Below, one piece after another: positions 32,766-41,079 of a stretch of 48,731 nt of DNA. The stretch is taken from contig NZ_JACJUG010000032.1 of the NCBI RefSeq assembly GCF_014174515.1, positions 1 to 48,731 of the forward strand, in the 5' to 3' direction. The first letter of the stretch is position 1; the number at the start of each line of letters is the position of its first letter. The notes under the pieces were generated by a model. That model was not told the origin of the DNA. It saw nothing but the letters and a program-made list of their open reading frames with translations, and searched no databases. Position numbers and translations under genes: made by a program. Source of the DNA: Mitsuaria sp. WAJ17 (GTDB lineage Bacteria > Pseudomonadota > Gammaproteobacteria > Burkholderiales > Burkholderiaceae_C).

Positions 32766-33749
32766 ATGAAGACCATGCACGCTTTCGCCGCGACGGCCCT
32801 TGCCGCGCTGACCCTGGCCGCCACCACCGCGCAGGCCCAGCAGCCGGCCGTCATCTTTGACATGGGCGGCAAGTTCGACAAGAGCTTCAACGAGGCTGCC
32901 TACCGCGGCGTGGAGCGCTGGAAGGCCGAGACGGGCAAGCCCTACCTCGAGTTCGAGATCAGCAACGACACCCAGCGCGCCCAGGCCATCCGCCGCATGG
33001 CCGAGCGCGGCGCCAGCCCCATCATCTCGGTGGGCTTTGCCCAGGCTTCGGCCCTGCAGCAGGTGGCCAAGGACTTCCCCAAGACCAAGTTCGTCATCAT
33101 TGACGAGAAGGTCAACATGCCCAATGTGCAGGCCGTGGTTTTCAAGGAGCACGAGGGCAGCTTCCTGATCGGCGCCCTGGCTGCGCTGACCAGCAAGACC
33201 GGCAAGGTGGGCTTTGTGGGCGGCATGGACATCCCCCTGATCCGCAAGTTTCAGTGCGGCTACGAGCAGGGCGCCAAGGCGGCCAATCCCAAGATCGACA
33301 TTCAGGCCAACATGACCGGCACCACGGCCACAGCCTGGAATGACCCGACGCGCGGCGGTGAGCTGGCCAAGGCCCAGTTTGCCAAGGGCGTGGACGTGGT
33401 CTTCGCCGCCGCCGGCGGCACCGGCGTGGGGGTCTACCAGGCGGCCAAGGATGCCGGCAAGCTGGCCATCGGCGTGGACAGCAACCAGAACCACCTGCAG
33501 CCCGGCACCATGCTCAGCTCCATGGTCAAGCGCGTGGACGTGGCCGTCTACAACGTGCTGAAGGAATGGAAGCCCGGCATCCAGATCCTGGGCCTGAGCG
33601 AGAACGGCGTCGAGTACGCCATCGATCAGCACAACGCCAAGCTGATCAGCCCCCAGATCAAGGCCAAGGTCGAGGCCTACAAGGCCGACATCATCGCCGG
33701 CAAGATCAAGGTCGCCGACTACATGGCGGACAACGCCTGCAAGTACTGA
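32766..33749 (+). CDS. BMP-family nucleoside-binding protein of an ABC transporter
   Basis: The 327-residue protein has a signal peptide (MKTMHAFAATALAALTLAA, cut near AQA-QQ) and the fold of BMP/PnrA-type periplasmic binding proteins. Matching motifs are FDMGGKFDKSFNEAAYRGVE, ISVGFAQASALQQVAKDFP, VGFVGGMDIPLIRKFQCGY and VVFAAAGGTGVGVYQAAKDAG. PnrA relatives bind purine nucleosides, and the downstream genes for nucleoside breakdown support nucleosides as the ligand. It lacks a lipobox cysteine, so it is a free periplasmic protein. ATG 32766 was preferred over ATG 32751, which would add MELPT. It is the first gene of the operon that runs to deoA. Confidence 0.9.
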   Translation: MKTMHAFAATALAALTLAATTAQAQQPAVIFDMGGKFDKSFNEAAYRGVERWKAETGKPYLEFEISNDTQRAQAIRRMAERGASPIISVGFAQASALQQVAKDFPKTKFVIIDEKVNMPNVQAVVFKEHEGSFLIGALAALTSKTGKVGFVGGMDIPLIRKFQCGYEQGAKAANPKIDIQANMTGTTATAWNDPTRGGELAKAQFAKGVDVVFAAAGGTGVGVYQAAKDAGKLAIGVDSNQNHLQPGTMLSSMVKRVDVAVYNVLKEWKPGIQILGLSENGVEYAIDQHNAKLISPQIKAKVEAYKADIIAGKIKVADYMADNACKY

Positions 33750-33760
33750 CGAGCCCCCGC

Positions 33761-33792
33761 GGCAAGACCTGACCCCGGTCAGATCTGTCGCC
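33761..33792 (+). repeat. Dispersed motif copy forming an inverted repeat
   Basis: GGCAAGACCTGACC followed by GGTCAGATCTGTCGCC forms a near-perfect palindrome (AGACCTGACC/GGTCAGATCT, one mismatch). It is one copy of the dispersed GGCAAGACCTGACCCC motif and lies between the binding-protein gene and the ATPase gene of the operon. Confidence 0.65.
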
Positions 33793-33849
33793 TGGAAATC
33801 GCGGGGCGTCCAGTGCGGCGCCCGCCCAGCGCCACATTCCCTACCTCCC

Positions 33850-35412
33850 ATGACAGCTCCGATGAGCACCGCCCAGCCGGCGGTCCGCCTTTGCGAGATC
33901 TCCAAGCGCTTCGGCGCCGTGCAGGCCAACCGCGGCGTCAGCCTCAGCATCGCGGCGGGCACGGTCCATGGCATCGTCGGCGAGAACGGCGCCGGCAAGT
34001 CCACGCTGATGGCCATCCTCTACGGCTACTATCAGGCCGACGAGGGCCACATCGAGATCCAGGGCCGGCGCGTGCAGATCCCTGACTCCCAGGTCGCCAT
34101 CGCCCAGGGCATCGGCATGGTCCACCAGCACTTCATGCTGGTCGAGACTATGAGCTGCCTGGACAACGTCATGCTGGGCGCCGAGGGCGGCTTCTTCCTC
34201 GGCGGCGCAAAGAAGGCGGCCCGGGCGAAGCTGGAGGCCCTCATGCGCGAGACCGGCCTGCAGGTGCGTCTGGATGCCCTGGTGGGCGATCTTCCGGTGG
34301 GAGAACTGCAGCGCCTGGAGATCCTCAAGGCCTTGTACCGTGGCGCCCGCATCCTGATCCTGGACGAGCCCACCGCCGTGCTGACGCCCCAGGAAACCGA
34401 GCAGCTCTTCGTGACCCTGCGCCAGTTGCGCGCCATGGGCACGACCATCCTGCTGATCACGCACAAGCTCAAGGAGGTGATGGCCCTGTGCGACGCCGTC
34501 ACTGTGATGCGCGCCGGCCAGGTGGTCAAGACGGTGGCCATCGCCGAGACGAATCCCGAGGACCTGGCTGAGTCCATGGTGGGCCGCAAGGTCAGCCTGG
34601 GCCGCAAGGAAGGCGAGGGCGCCAAGGCTGGCGAGCTGCGTCTGCGGGCTCACGGCCTCGTCCTGCGCAACGAGCAGGGCGTGCAGACGCTCAAAGGCGT
34701 GGACCTGGACCTCAAGGCCGGCGAGATCGTCGGCGTGGCCGGCGTGTCGGGCAATGGGCAGAGCGAGCTGCTGGCCCTGCTGTCGGGCATGCAGGTGCCT
34801 GCGTCTGGCCGGCTGACGGTGGCCGGGCAGTCCTTCGAGCCCGGCGCCTGGATGACACCCTCGCAGGCCCGCACGCTGCGCCTGGCGCATGTGCCCGAGG
34901 ACCGGCACCTGTGCGGCATGGTGATGAGCTTCCCCGCCTGGGAAACCGCGGCCCTGGGCTACCACGAGCAGGACCAGTACCGGGCCTGGCCCCTGGGCCT
35001 GTCCATGGACCAGGCCCATATGAAGACGCAGGCCGCCGAGTTCATGGAGCGCTTCGACGTGCGCCCTCGCGACTCGCTGCTGGGCTCCAGCAAGTTCTCC
35101 GGCGGCAATCAGCAGAAGCTGATCCTGGCCCGCGAGATCGCCCAGAAGCCAGCGGTGCTGCTGGTGGGCCAGCCCACGCGCGGCGTGGATATCGGTGCCA
35201 TTGAGTTCATCCACGGCCAGTTGCGCCGGCTGCGCGACGAAGGTTGCGCGGTGCTGCTGGTCTCCAGCGAGCTGGACGAGATCCTGGCCCTGGCCGACCG
35301 CGTGGTGGTAATGAACGCCGGCCGCGTGACCGGCGAGCTGGCCATCGCCGACTGCAATGAAAAGACCCTGGGCCTGCTGATGACGGCCCAGCCCGAGGAG
35401 GCGCAGGCATGA
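33850..35412 (+). CDS. Nucleoside ABC transporter, double ATP-binding protein
   Basis: The 520-residue protein carries two ABC domains. The first has Walker A VGENGAGKST (43-52), signature PVGELQRLEILKAL and Walker B ILILDEPTAVL. The second has the degenerate Walker A GVSGNGQSELLALLSG, signature FSGGNQQKLILAREI and Walker B-like LLVGQPTRGVDIG, in which the catalytic Glu is Gln, as is usual in this carbohydrate/nucleoside subfamily (RbsA, YufO/NupA). Only the first site is expected to hydrolyse ATP well. It drives uptake through the two following permeases. Its stop overlaps the first permease start (ATGA), showing translational coupling. Gene order binding protein, ATPase, permease, permease is that of known nucleoside importers. 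Confidence 0.93.
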   Translation: MTAPMSTAQPAVRLCEISKRFGAVQANRGVSLSIAAGTVHGIVGENGAGKSTLMAILYGYYQADEGHIEIQGRRVQIPDSQVAIAQGIGMVHQHFMLVETMSCLDNVMLGAEGGFFLGGAKKAARAKLEALMRETGLQVRLDALVGDLPVGELQRLEILKALYRGARILILDEPTAVLTPQETEQLFVTLRQLRAMGTTILLITHKLKEVMALCDAVTVMRAGQVVKTVAIAETNPEDLAESMVGRKVSLGRKEGEGAKAGELRLRAHGLVLRNEQGVQTLKGVDLDLKAGEIVGVAGVSGNGQSELLALLSGMQVPASGRLTVAGQSFEPGAWMTPSQARTLRLAHVPEDRHLCGMVMSFPAWETAALGYHEQDQYRAWPLGLSMDQAHMKTQAAEFMERFDVRPRDSLLGSSKFSGGNQQKLILAREIAQKPAVLLVGQPTRGVDIGAIEFIHGQLRRLRDEGCAVLLVSSELDEILALADRVVVMNAGRVTGELAIADCNEKTLGLLMTAQPEEAQA

Positions 35413-36527
35413 GCGCGCAATCGTTGACCCTGCCGCGCTGGATGGACCTGGTGCTGCTGCCCCTGTGGAACCTGGCTGTCGCGCTGGGCGTGGCCGCCCT
35501 GGTGGTGCTGGCCATCCACCAGAGCCCGGCGCAGACCTTCTCGGTGCTCGTCGAGGGCGCCCTGGGCAGCGGTCGCGGCCTGGGCTACACGCTGTACTAC
35601 ACGACCACCTTCATCTTCACTGGCCTGGCCGTGGCCGTGGCCTTCCATGGCGGGCTCTTCAACATCGGCGGGGAAGGGCAAGCCACCTTCGGCGGCCTGG
35701 GCGTGGCCCTGCTGGCCCTGTGGCTCTCGCCCAAGCTGCCCGCTGCGGTGATGCTGCCTCTGCTGGTGCTGGGCGCGGCGCTGTTCGGCGCGGCCTGGGC
35801 GGCGGTGCCGGCCTATCTGCAGGCCTGGCGCGGCAGCCACATCGTGATCACCACCATCATGTTCAACTTCCTGGCGGCCAGCCTGAACGTGTACCTGCTG
35901 GTGAACTGGCTGCGTCCGGCGGGCTCCATGTCGCCCGAAAGCCTGGAGTTCGCCGACAGCGCCCGCATGCCCACCCTGCATGCCCTGGCTGAGAAGCTGG
36001 GCCTGGAGTGGCCGTCTTCGCCCTTGAACCTGAGCCTGGCGCTGGCGCTGCTGGCCTGCGTCTTTGTCTGGTGGTTCCTGTGGAAGAGCCGTGCCGGCTA
36101 CCGCCTGCGCGCCGTGGGCTCGGCGCCCGAGGCCGCGCACTACGCCGGCATCCGCCCGCGCCTGCAGGTGCTGGTGGCCATGGGGGTGTCCGGCGCGCTG
36201 GCTGGCCTGGTGGCCATCAACGAGATCTCCGGCGTGCAGGGCAAGCTGACCCTGGACTTCGTCGCCGGTGCCGGCTTCACCGGCATCGCTGTGTCCCTCA
36301 TGGGGCGTAACCACCCAGTGGGCATCGTGATGGCCTCGCTGCTGTTTGGCGTGCTGTACCAGGGCGGGGTTGAGGTGTCCTTCGAGGTGCCGGGCTTCTC
36401 GCGGGAAATGGTCGTGACGGTGCAGGGCCTCATCGTGCTGTTCGCGGGGGCGATGGCCATGGTGTCGGCGCCGATGTTCGCGAAGCTCTACGCCGCCTTC
36501 AAGCGCCAGGAGTCCAGGCATGGATGA
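35409..36527 (+). CDS. Nucleoside ABC transporter permease, first subunit
   Basis: The 372-residue inner-membrane protein has about nine hydrophobic segments of the BPD_transp_2 type, as in LivH/LivM and RbsC families. Matching features are GLFNIGGEGQATFGGLGVAL (about 80-99), the cytoplasmic loop GSAPEAAHYAGIRPRLQ (about 238-254) that couples to the ATPase, and GFTGIAVSLMGRNHP. It overlaps the ATPase gene by four bases and the next permease by eight bases, so the three are translated together. In homologous importers the two permeases form a heterodimer for purine and pyrimidine nucleosides. The start ATG is in ATGAGCGCGC. Confidence 0.92.
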   Translation: MSAQSLTLPRWMDLVLLPLWNLAVALGVAALVVLAIHQSPAQTFSVLVEGALGSGRGLGYTLYYTTTFIFTGLAVAVAFHGGLFNIGGEGQATFGGLGVALLALWLSPKLPAAVMLPLLVLGAALFGAAWAAVPAYLQAWRGSHIVITTIMFNFLAASLNVYLLVNWLRPAGSMSPESLEFADSARMPTLHALAEKLGLEWPSSPLNLSLALALLACVFVWWFLWKSRAGYRLRAVGSAPEAAHYAGIRPRLQVLVAMGVSGALAGLVAINEISGVQGKLTLDFVAGAGFTGIAVSLMGRNHPVGIVMASLLFGVLYQGGVEVSFEVPGFSREMVVTVQGLIVLFAGAMAMVSAPMFAKLYAAFKRQESRHG

Positions 36528-37485
36528 AGTTCTGATCGGTTCAGTGGTCGCCTCCACTCTGCGCGTCACCACGCCGCTGCTGCTGGCCGCGCTGGCTGGC
36601 CTGCTGTCCGAACGCTCGGGTGTGGTGGACCTGGGGCTTGAAGGCAAGATGCTGTCGGCCGCCTTTGCCGCGGCGGCCGTGGGCGCGATGAGCGGCTCCA
36701 CCGTGCTGGCCGTCGGGGCCGCGCTGCTGGTGGCCTGTGCGTGGTCGCTGGTGCATGGTTTTGCCTGTGTCAGCCACCGCGGTGACCAGGTGGTGTCGGG
36801 CGTGGCCATCAACATGGTCTCGGCGGGCCTCACGGTGGTGCTGGGCATCGCCTGGTTCGCCCAGGGGGGGCAGACCCCGCCGGTCTCGCCGGAGGTCCGG
36901 CTGCACGGCCTGGCGGCGGCCTTTGCCGAACCCGCCGAAGGGCAGTGGTTCGCCTCGGTCTTCGGCCATGGCCTGCTGAGCCACAACGGCCTGGTCTACG
37001 CGGCCTTCGCGCTGGTCTTCGCCGTCTGGTACTTCCTGGAGCGGACCCGCCCGGGCCTGCGCCTGCGCGCCGTGGGCGAGAACCCGGCCATGGTCGAGGC
37101 GGCCGGCGTCTCGGTGAAGGGTCTGCGCTACGGCGCGCTGCTGCTCAACGGCCTGCTGTGCGGCCTGGCCGGCAGCTACCTGACCCTGGCCCAGAACGCC
37201 TCCTTCGCGCCCAACATGACCGCCGGCCGCGGCTACATTGCCCTGGCCGCCATGATCTTCGGCAAGTGGAAGCCCCTGCCTACCGCCGCAGCTTGCCTGC
37301 TGTTCGGCTTCCTCGATGCTGTCGCCATCCGCCTGCAGGGCGTGAAGCTGCCGGGCCTGGGCGAGGTGCCGGTGCAGGCCATCCAGGCCTTGCCCTATCT
37401 GCTGACCGTCATCCTGCTGGCGGGCTTCATCGGCCAGGCCCTGGCGCCCAAGGCCCTGGGCCGGCCCTATGTCAAAGAACGCTGA
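36520..37485 (+). CDS. Nucleoside ABC transporter permease, second subunit
   Basis: The 321-residue membrane protein belongs to the same permease family as its neighbour and is its likely partner. Matching features are ERSGVVDLGLEGKMLSAAFA (about 28-47), GDQVVSGVAINMVSAGLT (about 88-105), the loop GENPAMVEAAGVSVKGLRYG (about 187-206) and AGRGYIALAAMIFGKWKPL (about 236-254). It starts within the end of the previous gene (ATG 36520, stop 36525-36527). GAAGGAAGAG ends just after its stop, in front of the cytidine deaminase start, so transport and metabolism are one operon. Length is normal for this subunit. Confidence 0.92.
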   Translation: MDEVLIGSVVASTLRVTTPLLLAALAGLLSERSGVVDLGLEGKMLSAAFAAAAVGAMSGSTVLAVGAALLVACAWSLVHGFACVSHRGDQVVSGVAINMVSAGLTVVLGIAWFAQGGQTPPVSPEVRLHGLAAAFAEPAEGQWFASVFGHGLLSHNGLVYAAFALVFAVWYFLERTRPGLRLRAVGENPAMVEAAGVSVKGLRYGALLLNGLLCGLAGSYLTLAQNASFAPNMTAGRGYIALAAMIFGKWKPLPTAAACLLFGFLDAVAIRLQGVKLPGLGEVPVQAIQALPYLLTVILLAGFIGQALAPKALGRPYVKER

Positions 37486-37495
37486 AGGAAGAGCG

Positions 37496-37909
37496 ATGCT
37501 GCCTCTCAATGACGCGCTGCAGCAGCAGCTGCTGGCCGCCGCGGCCGGCGCCCGCAGCCACTCGCATGCGCCTTACTCGAAGTACGCCGTGGGCGCCGCG
37601 GTGCTCGATGAGCAGGGCCGCGTGCATGCCGGCTGCAACATCGAGAACGCCGCCTACCCGCAAGGATGGTGTGCCGAGACCACCGCCCTGGGAGCCATGG
37701 TCATGGCCGGCGGCCGCCAGGCCCGCGCCGTGCTGGTGATGGGTCCCGGCCCCGAGATCATCACGCCCTGTGGCGGCTGCCGCCAGAAGCTGCGCGAATT
37801 CAACAGCGGCGATCTTGTCGTGATCGCTGCAGACCCCTCGGGCATCAAAGCCCACTGGACTTTGGAACAACTCTTGCCGGCCAGCTTCGGCCCGGACCAC
37901 CTGAAGTGA
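37496..37909 (+). CDS. cdd: Cytidine deaminase
   Basis: The 137-residue protein deaminates cytidine and deoxycytidine to uridine and deoxyuridine. The zinc site is C59-A-E61 in PQGWCAETTALG and the PCGGC motif with C92 and C95; E61 is the proton shuttle. NIENAAYP (48-55) is the nucleoside-binding segment. It is of the small homotetrameric Cys-Cys-Cys type (about 130 residues). AAGGAAGAG ends about four bases before ATG 37496, which fixes the start; the open frame further up is ignored. It lies 10 bases after the permease gene, so imported cytidine would be deaminated at once. Confidence 0.95.
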   Translation: MLPLNDALQQQLLAAAAGARSHSHAPYSKYAVGAAVLDEQGRVHAGCNIENAAYPQGWCAETTALGAMVMAGGRQARAVLVMGPGPEIITPCGGCRQKLREFNSGDLVVIAADPSGIKAHWTLEQLLPASFGPDHLK

Positions 37910-37921
37910 TGAGCGCCCCCA

Positions 37922-37944
37922 GACCTGGCACTGCGTGCCAGGTC
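37922..37944. other. Perfect hairpin between cdd and the nucleoside phosphorylase gene
   Basis: GACCTGGCAC-TGC-GTGCCAGGTC is a 10-bp stem with a three-base loop in the 121-base spacer. It has no T-run, so it probably stabilises or partly stops the operon mRNA rather than ending it. Confidence 0.5.
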
Positions 37945-38030
37945 GCTCCCCGAGGGGGGCATGGAAGCCTGGGGCGGCCCGGCGTTTCCCTGCGAGTGCC
38001 CTGCCGCCCGTCTGAACACGGAGAACAAAC

Positions 38031-38876
38031 ATGATCGACCGCAACACCCTCAACCCCAAGATCGACGCCAGCGTCGCCCAGTTGCAGGCCCAGTTCGGCG
38101 CCGCGCCCGAGGTGGCCGTGGTGCTGGGCTCCGGCTGGGCCGGCGCCGTGGAGCAGGTCCAGGGCGCGCAGCACCTGTCCTATGCGGAGCTGCCGGCTTT
38201 CCCGCAGCCCAAGGTCGAGGGCCATGTGAACGAGGTGGTCGTCGGCACCATGGGCGCGCAGCGCGTGGTCATGCTGCGCGGCCGCGCCCACACCTACGAG
38301 AGCGGCGACTGCACCGGCATGGCCGGCGCGCTGCGCAGCCTCAAGGCTTGGGGCGTGAAGGTGCTGGTGCAGACCAATGCCTCCGGTTCCCTGCGCCCGA
38401 ACATGCCGCCAGGCAGCCTGATGCTGATCTCGGACCACATCAACGCCCCGCAGCGCTCACCCATCGTGGGCGAGCCCGGCAGCGAGCGCTTCGTGGACAT
38501 GAGCGCAGCGTACGACGCCGAGCTGCGCCAGCATGCCAAGGCCGTGGCCAAGGCCGAGAACCTGATCGTGGGCGAGGGCGTCTATTGCTGGGCCCTGGGC
38601 CCGCAGTTCGAGACCCCGGCCGAGATCCGCATGTTCGCCGCCTGGGGTGCCGACGCCGTGGGCATGAGCACCGTGCCCGAGACCATCCTGGCCCGCCACG
38701 CCGGCCTGCGCGTCATGGGCCTGGCCCTGATGACCAATATGGCCGCCGGCCTGTCCAACGAAGCCCTGACCCACGCGCTGACCCTGCAGCAGGCCCAGGC
38801 CTCCGGCGCGCGCGCCGCTGCCTACCTGGCCCAGGTCATCGCCGGCATGGCTGACCTCGACTCGCTCAAGGGTTGA
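38031..38876 (+). CDS. Purine-nucleoside phosphorylase (trimeric, XapA/PunA type)
   Basis: The 281-residue protein splits purine nucleosides with phosphate to the base and (deoxy)ribose-1-phosphate. The phosphate-site loop is VVLGSGWAGAVE (about 31-42), followed by FPQPKVEGHVNEVVVG, VMLRGRAHTYE (about 79-89), QTNASGSLRPNMPPG (about 112-126) and the substrate region WALGPQFETPAEIRM (about 186-200). This is the low-molecular-mass trimeric class rather than hexameric DeoD. In the family a Glu in FETPAE and an Asn or Asp near the MTNMAAG stretch (here MTNMAAGLSNEAL) set base specificity; the Asn fits 6-oxopurines (inosine, guanosine). It starts at ATG 38031 with GGAG upstream in CGGAGAACAAAC. Confidence 0.92.
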   Translation: MIDRNTLNPKIDASVAQLQAQFGAAPEVAVVLGSGWAGAVEQVQGAQHLSYAELPAFPQPKVEGHVNEVVVGTMGAQRVVMLRGRAHTYESGDCTGMAGALRSLKAWGVKVLVQTNASGSLRPNMPPGSLMLISDHINAPQRSPIVGEPGSERFVDMSAAYDAELRQHAKAVAKAENLIVGEGVYCWALGPQFETPAEIRMFAAWGADAVGMSTVPETILARHAGLRVMGLALMTNMAAGLSNEALTHALTLQQAQASGARAAAYLAQVIAGMADLDSLKG

Positions 38877-38917
38877 GCTACCTGAAGGGCAGCCCTGCGC
38901 TGCCTGGAGAGACACAC

Positions 38918-39697
38918 ATGACAACAACACCCGCCCGCCTGGACCTGCTCCAGTCCGCGCGCCTGGCCCTGCAGTGCCTGGACCTCACCAGCCTCAACGA
39001 CGCCGACACCGCCGCTGACGTCACCGCCCTGTGCGAGCGCGCCCAGACCGCCTTCGGCCCTGTGGCCGCGGTGTGCGTGTGGCCGCGCTTCGTGTCGCAG
39101 GCACGTTCGATGCTGCCGCCCGAAATCAAAGTGGCCGCCGTGGCCGACTTCCCCGAAGGCGCCCTGGACCTGGCCCGCGCCATCGCCGACATCGAGACCA
39201 TCGCGCAAGCCGGTGGCGACGAGGTCGATGTCGTCCTCCCCTGGCGTGCCCTGCAGGCGGGGCAGCGCAGCGAGGTGGAGGAGTTCCTGGCCGAGGTGCG
39301 CCACGCCAGCCGGCCGCTGACACTCAAGGTCATCATCGAATCCGGCGAGCTGGCCGAGTCCGAGCTGATCGCCGAGGCCACGCGCCTCTCGCTCGCCGCA
39401 GGCGCCGATTTCGTCAAGACCAGCACCGGCAAGACGCCCGTCTCTGCCACGCCCGAGGCCGCCCGCGTGATGCTGCGCGAGATTGCCGCCTCGGGCATGG
39501 CCTCCGCCGGCTTCAAGGCCTCGGGCGGCATCCGCTCGGTGGCCGATGCCCAGGGCTATCTGCAGCTGGCCGCCGATGTGCTGGGCGCCGACGCCCTGCA
39601 GGCGCGCCGCTTCCGCTTCGGCGCCAGCGGCCTCTTGAAGGACATCGAATCCGTGCTGTCCGGCCAGGCCTCCCAGGCCGTCACCTCTGCGTATTGA
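38918..39697 (+). CDS. deoC: Deoxyribose-phosphate aldolase
   Basis: The 259-residue protein splits 2-deoxyribose-5-phosphate into acetaldehyde and glyceraldehyde-3-phosphate. The Schiff-base lysine is K167 in ADFVKTSTGKTP, with the proton-relay lysine K172 in the same segment; K137 in LTLKVIIESGEL is also conserved. C-terminal FKASGGIRSVADAQGY and RFGASGLLKDIE bind the phosphate. It is of the E. coli length (259). TGGAGAGAC precedes ATG 38918. It follows the phosphorylase by 41 bases and precedes deoA by four, so deoxynucleosides enter central metabolism here; the phosphopentomutase step is not encoded in the window. Confidence 0.94.
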   Translation: MTTTPARLDLLQSARLALQCLDLTSLNDADTAADVTALCERAQTAFGPVAAVCVWPRFVSQARSMLPPEIKVAAVADFPEGALDLARAIADIETIAQAGGDEVDVVLPWRALQAGQRSEVEEFLAEVRHASRPLTLKVIIESGELAESELIAEATRLSLAAGADFVKTSTGKTPVSATPEAARVMLREIAASGMASAGFKASGGIRSVADAQGYLQLAADVLGADALQARRFRFGASGLLKDIESVLSGQASQAVTSAY

Positions 39698-39701
39698 ATC
39701 C

Positions 39702-41018
39702 ATGCTCGCCCAAGAAATCATCCGCGCCAAGCGCGACGGCCAGGCCCTCTCCGAGGCCCAGATCCAGTCCTTCGTGAAGGGCCTCACCGACGGCAGCTGG
39801 AGCGAGGGCCAGGTGGCTGCGTTGGGCATGGCCGTCTTTCTGCGCGGCATGGGACGCGAGGAGGCCGTGCACCTGACCCGCGCCATGATGCACTCCGGCC
39901 GCGTGATGCAGTGGCCCGACATGCCCGGCCCCGTGCTGGATAAGCACTCCAGCGGCGGCGTGGGCGACAAGGTCAGCCTCATGCTGGCCCCCATGGTGGC
40001 GGCCTGCGGCGGCTATGTGCCCATGATCGCCGGCCGCGGCCTGGGCCACACGGGCGGCACCGTGGACAAGCTGGAGGCCATCCCCGGTTACACCACCACG
40101 CCGGACCCCGCCCGCTTCGACCGCATCGTGCGCGAGCTGGGCTGCGCCATCATCGGCCAGACCGGCGACCTGGCCCCGGCCGACAAGCGCTTCTATGCCA
40201 CGCGGGACGTCACCGCCACGGTGGAGAGCGTGCCCTTGATCACCGCCTCCATCCTCTCCAAGAAGCTGGCGGCGGGCCTGCAGGGCCTGTCCATGGACAT
40301 CAAGTGCGGCAACGGCGCCTTTGCCAGCACCCCCGAGTTCGCCCGTGAACTGGCCGAGAGCATCGTGGCCGTGGCTGGCGGCGCCGGCCTCAAGACCCGC
40401 GCCCTGATCACTGACATGAACGAGGTGCTGGGCGACGAGGTGGGCAATGCGCTGGAGATCGCCGAGACCATCGCCTACCTGAAGGGCGAGCGCCAGGAGT
40501 CGCGCCTGCACGAGGTGACCCTGGCCCTGGCCGCCGAGATGTTGGTGATCGGCGGCCTTGCGGCCGATACCGCCGCCGCTCGCGCCCGTCTGCAGCGGGC
40601 CCTGGACAGCGGCGCCGCCGCCGAGAAGTTCGCGCAGATGGTCGTGGCCCTGGGCGGCCCGGCCGACCTGATGGAGCGCCCGCAGGCCTACCTGCCGGCC
40701 GCGCCCGTGATCCAGGCCATTCCCGCGCCGCGCGCCGGGGTGCTGTCGGCCATGAAGACCCGCGACATCGGCCTGCTCATCGTCGAAATGGGCGGCGGCC
40801 GCCGCGTGGCCAGCGATGCCATCGACTTCCGCGTGGGCCTGTCCGCCGTGCGGCATGTGGGGGCCAGCGTGGCCGCTGGCGAGCCACTGGCGATGGTCCA
40901 TTCGGCCGACGAGGCCCAGGCCCAGCGGGTGATCGCGGCCTACCAAGCGGCCGTGACTCTGGCGGAGCCGGGCACCGCGATCGCCGCCGCGCCCATCGTG
41001 ATGGACGTCATCGGCTGA
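39702..41018 (+). CDS. deoA: Thymidine phosphorylase
   Basis: The 438-residue enzyme converts thymidine or deoxyuridine and phosphate to the base and deoxyribose-1-phosphate. The phosphate-binding region is DKHSSGGVGDKVSLMLAP (about 81-98) with GRGLGHTGGTVDKLE (about 112-126). The rest matches DeoA: KLAAGLQGLSMDIKCGNGAF and DIGLLIVEMGGGRR towards the C-terminus. Length agrees with E. coli DeoA (440). Its ATG lies four bases after the deoC stop. It is the last gene of the nucleoside operon before a new promoter for trmB. With cytidine deaminase upstream, imported deoxycytidine and thymidine are funnelled to uracil, thymine and deoxyribose-1-phosphate. Confidence 0.95.
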   Translation: MLAQEIIRAKRDGQALSEAQIQSFVKGLTDGSWSEGQVAALGMAVFLRGMGREEAVHLTRAMMHSGRVMQWPDMPGPVLDKHSSGGVGDKVSLMLAPMVAACGGYVPMIAGRGLGHTGGTVDKLEAIPGYTTTPDPARFDRIVRELGCAIIGQTGDLAPADKRFYATRDVTATVESVPLITASILSKKLAAGLQGLSMDIKCGNGAFASTPEFARELAESIVAVAGGAGLKTRALITDMNEVLGDEVGNALEIAETIAYLKGERQESRLHEVTLALAAEMLVIGGLAADTAAARARLQRALDSGAAAEKFAQMVVALGGPADLMERPQAYLPAAPVIQAIPAPRAGVLSAMKTRDIGLLIVEMGGGRRVASDAIDFRVGLSAVRHVGASVAAGEPLAMVHSADEAQAQRVIAAYQAAVTLAEPGTAIAAAPIVMDVIG

Positions 41019-41048
41019 GCAGGCCGCGGCGAACGGGCAGGGCGCCGG

Positions 41049-41054
41049 TAAAAT
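41049..41054 (+). promoter_or_regulatory. Candidate -10 element for trmB
   Basis: TAAAAT lies 25 bases upstream of the trmB start in the 61-base gap after deoA. No good -35 is visible, so readthrough from the nucleoside operon remains possible. Confidence 0.35.
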
Positions 41055-41079
41055 CCAGGCCCTTCGCCCGGAATTTCCC

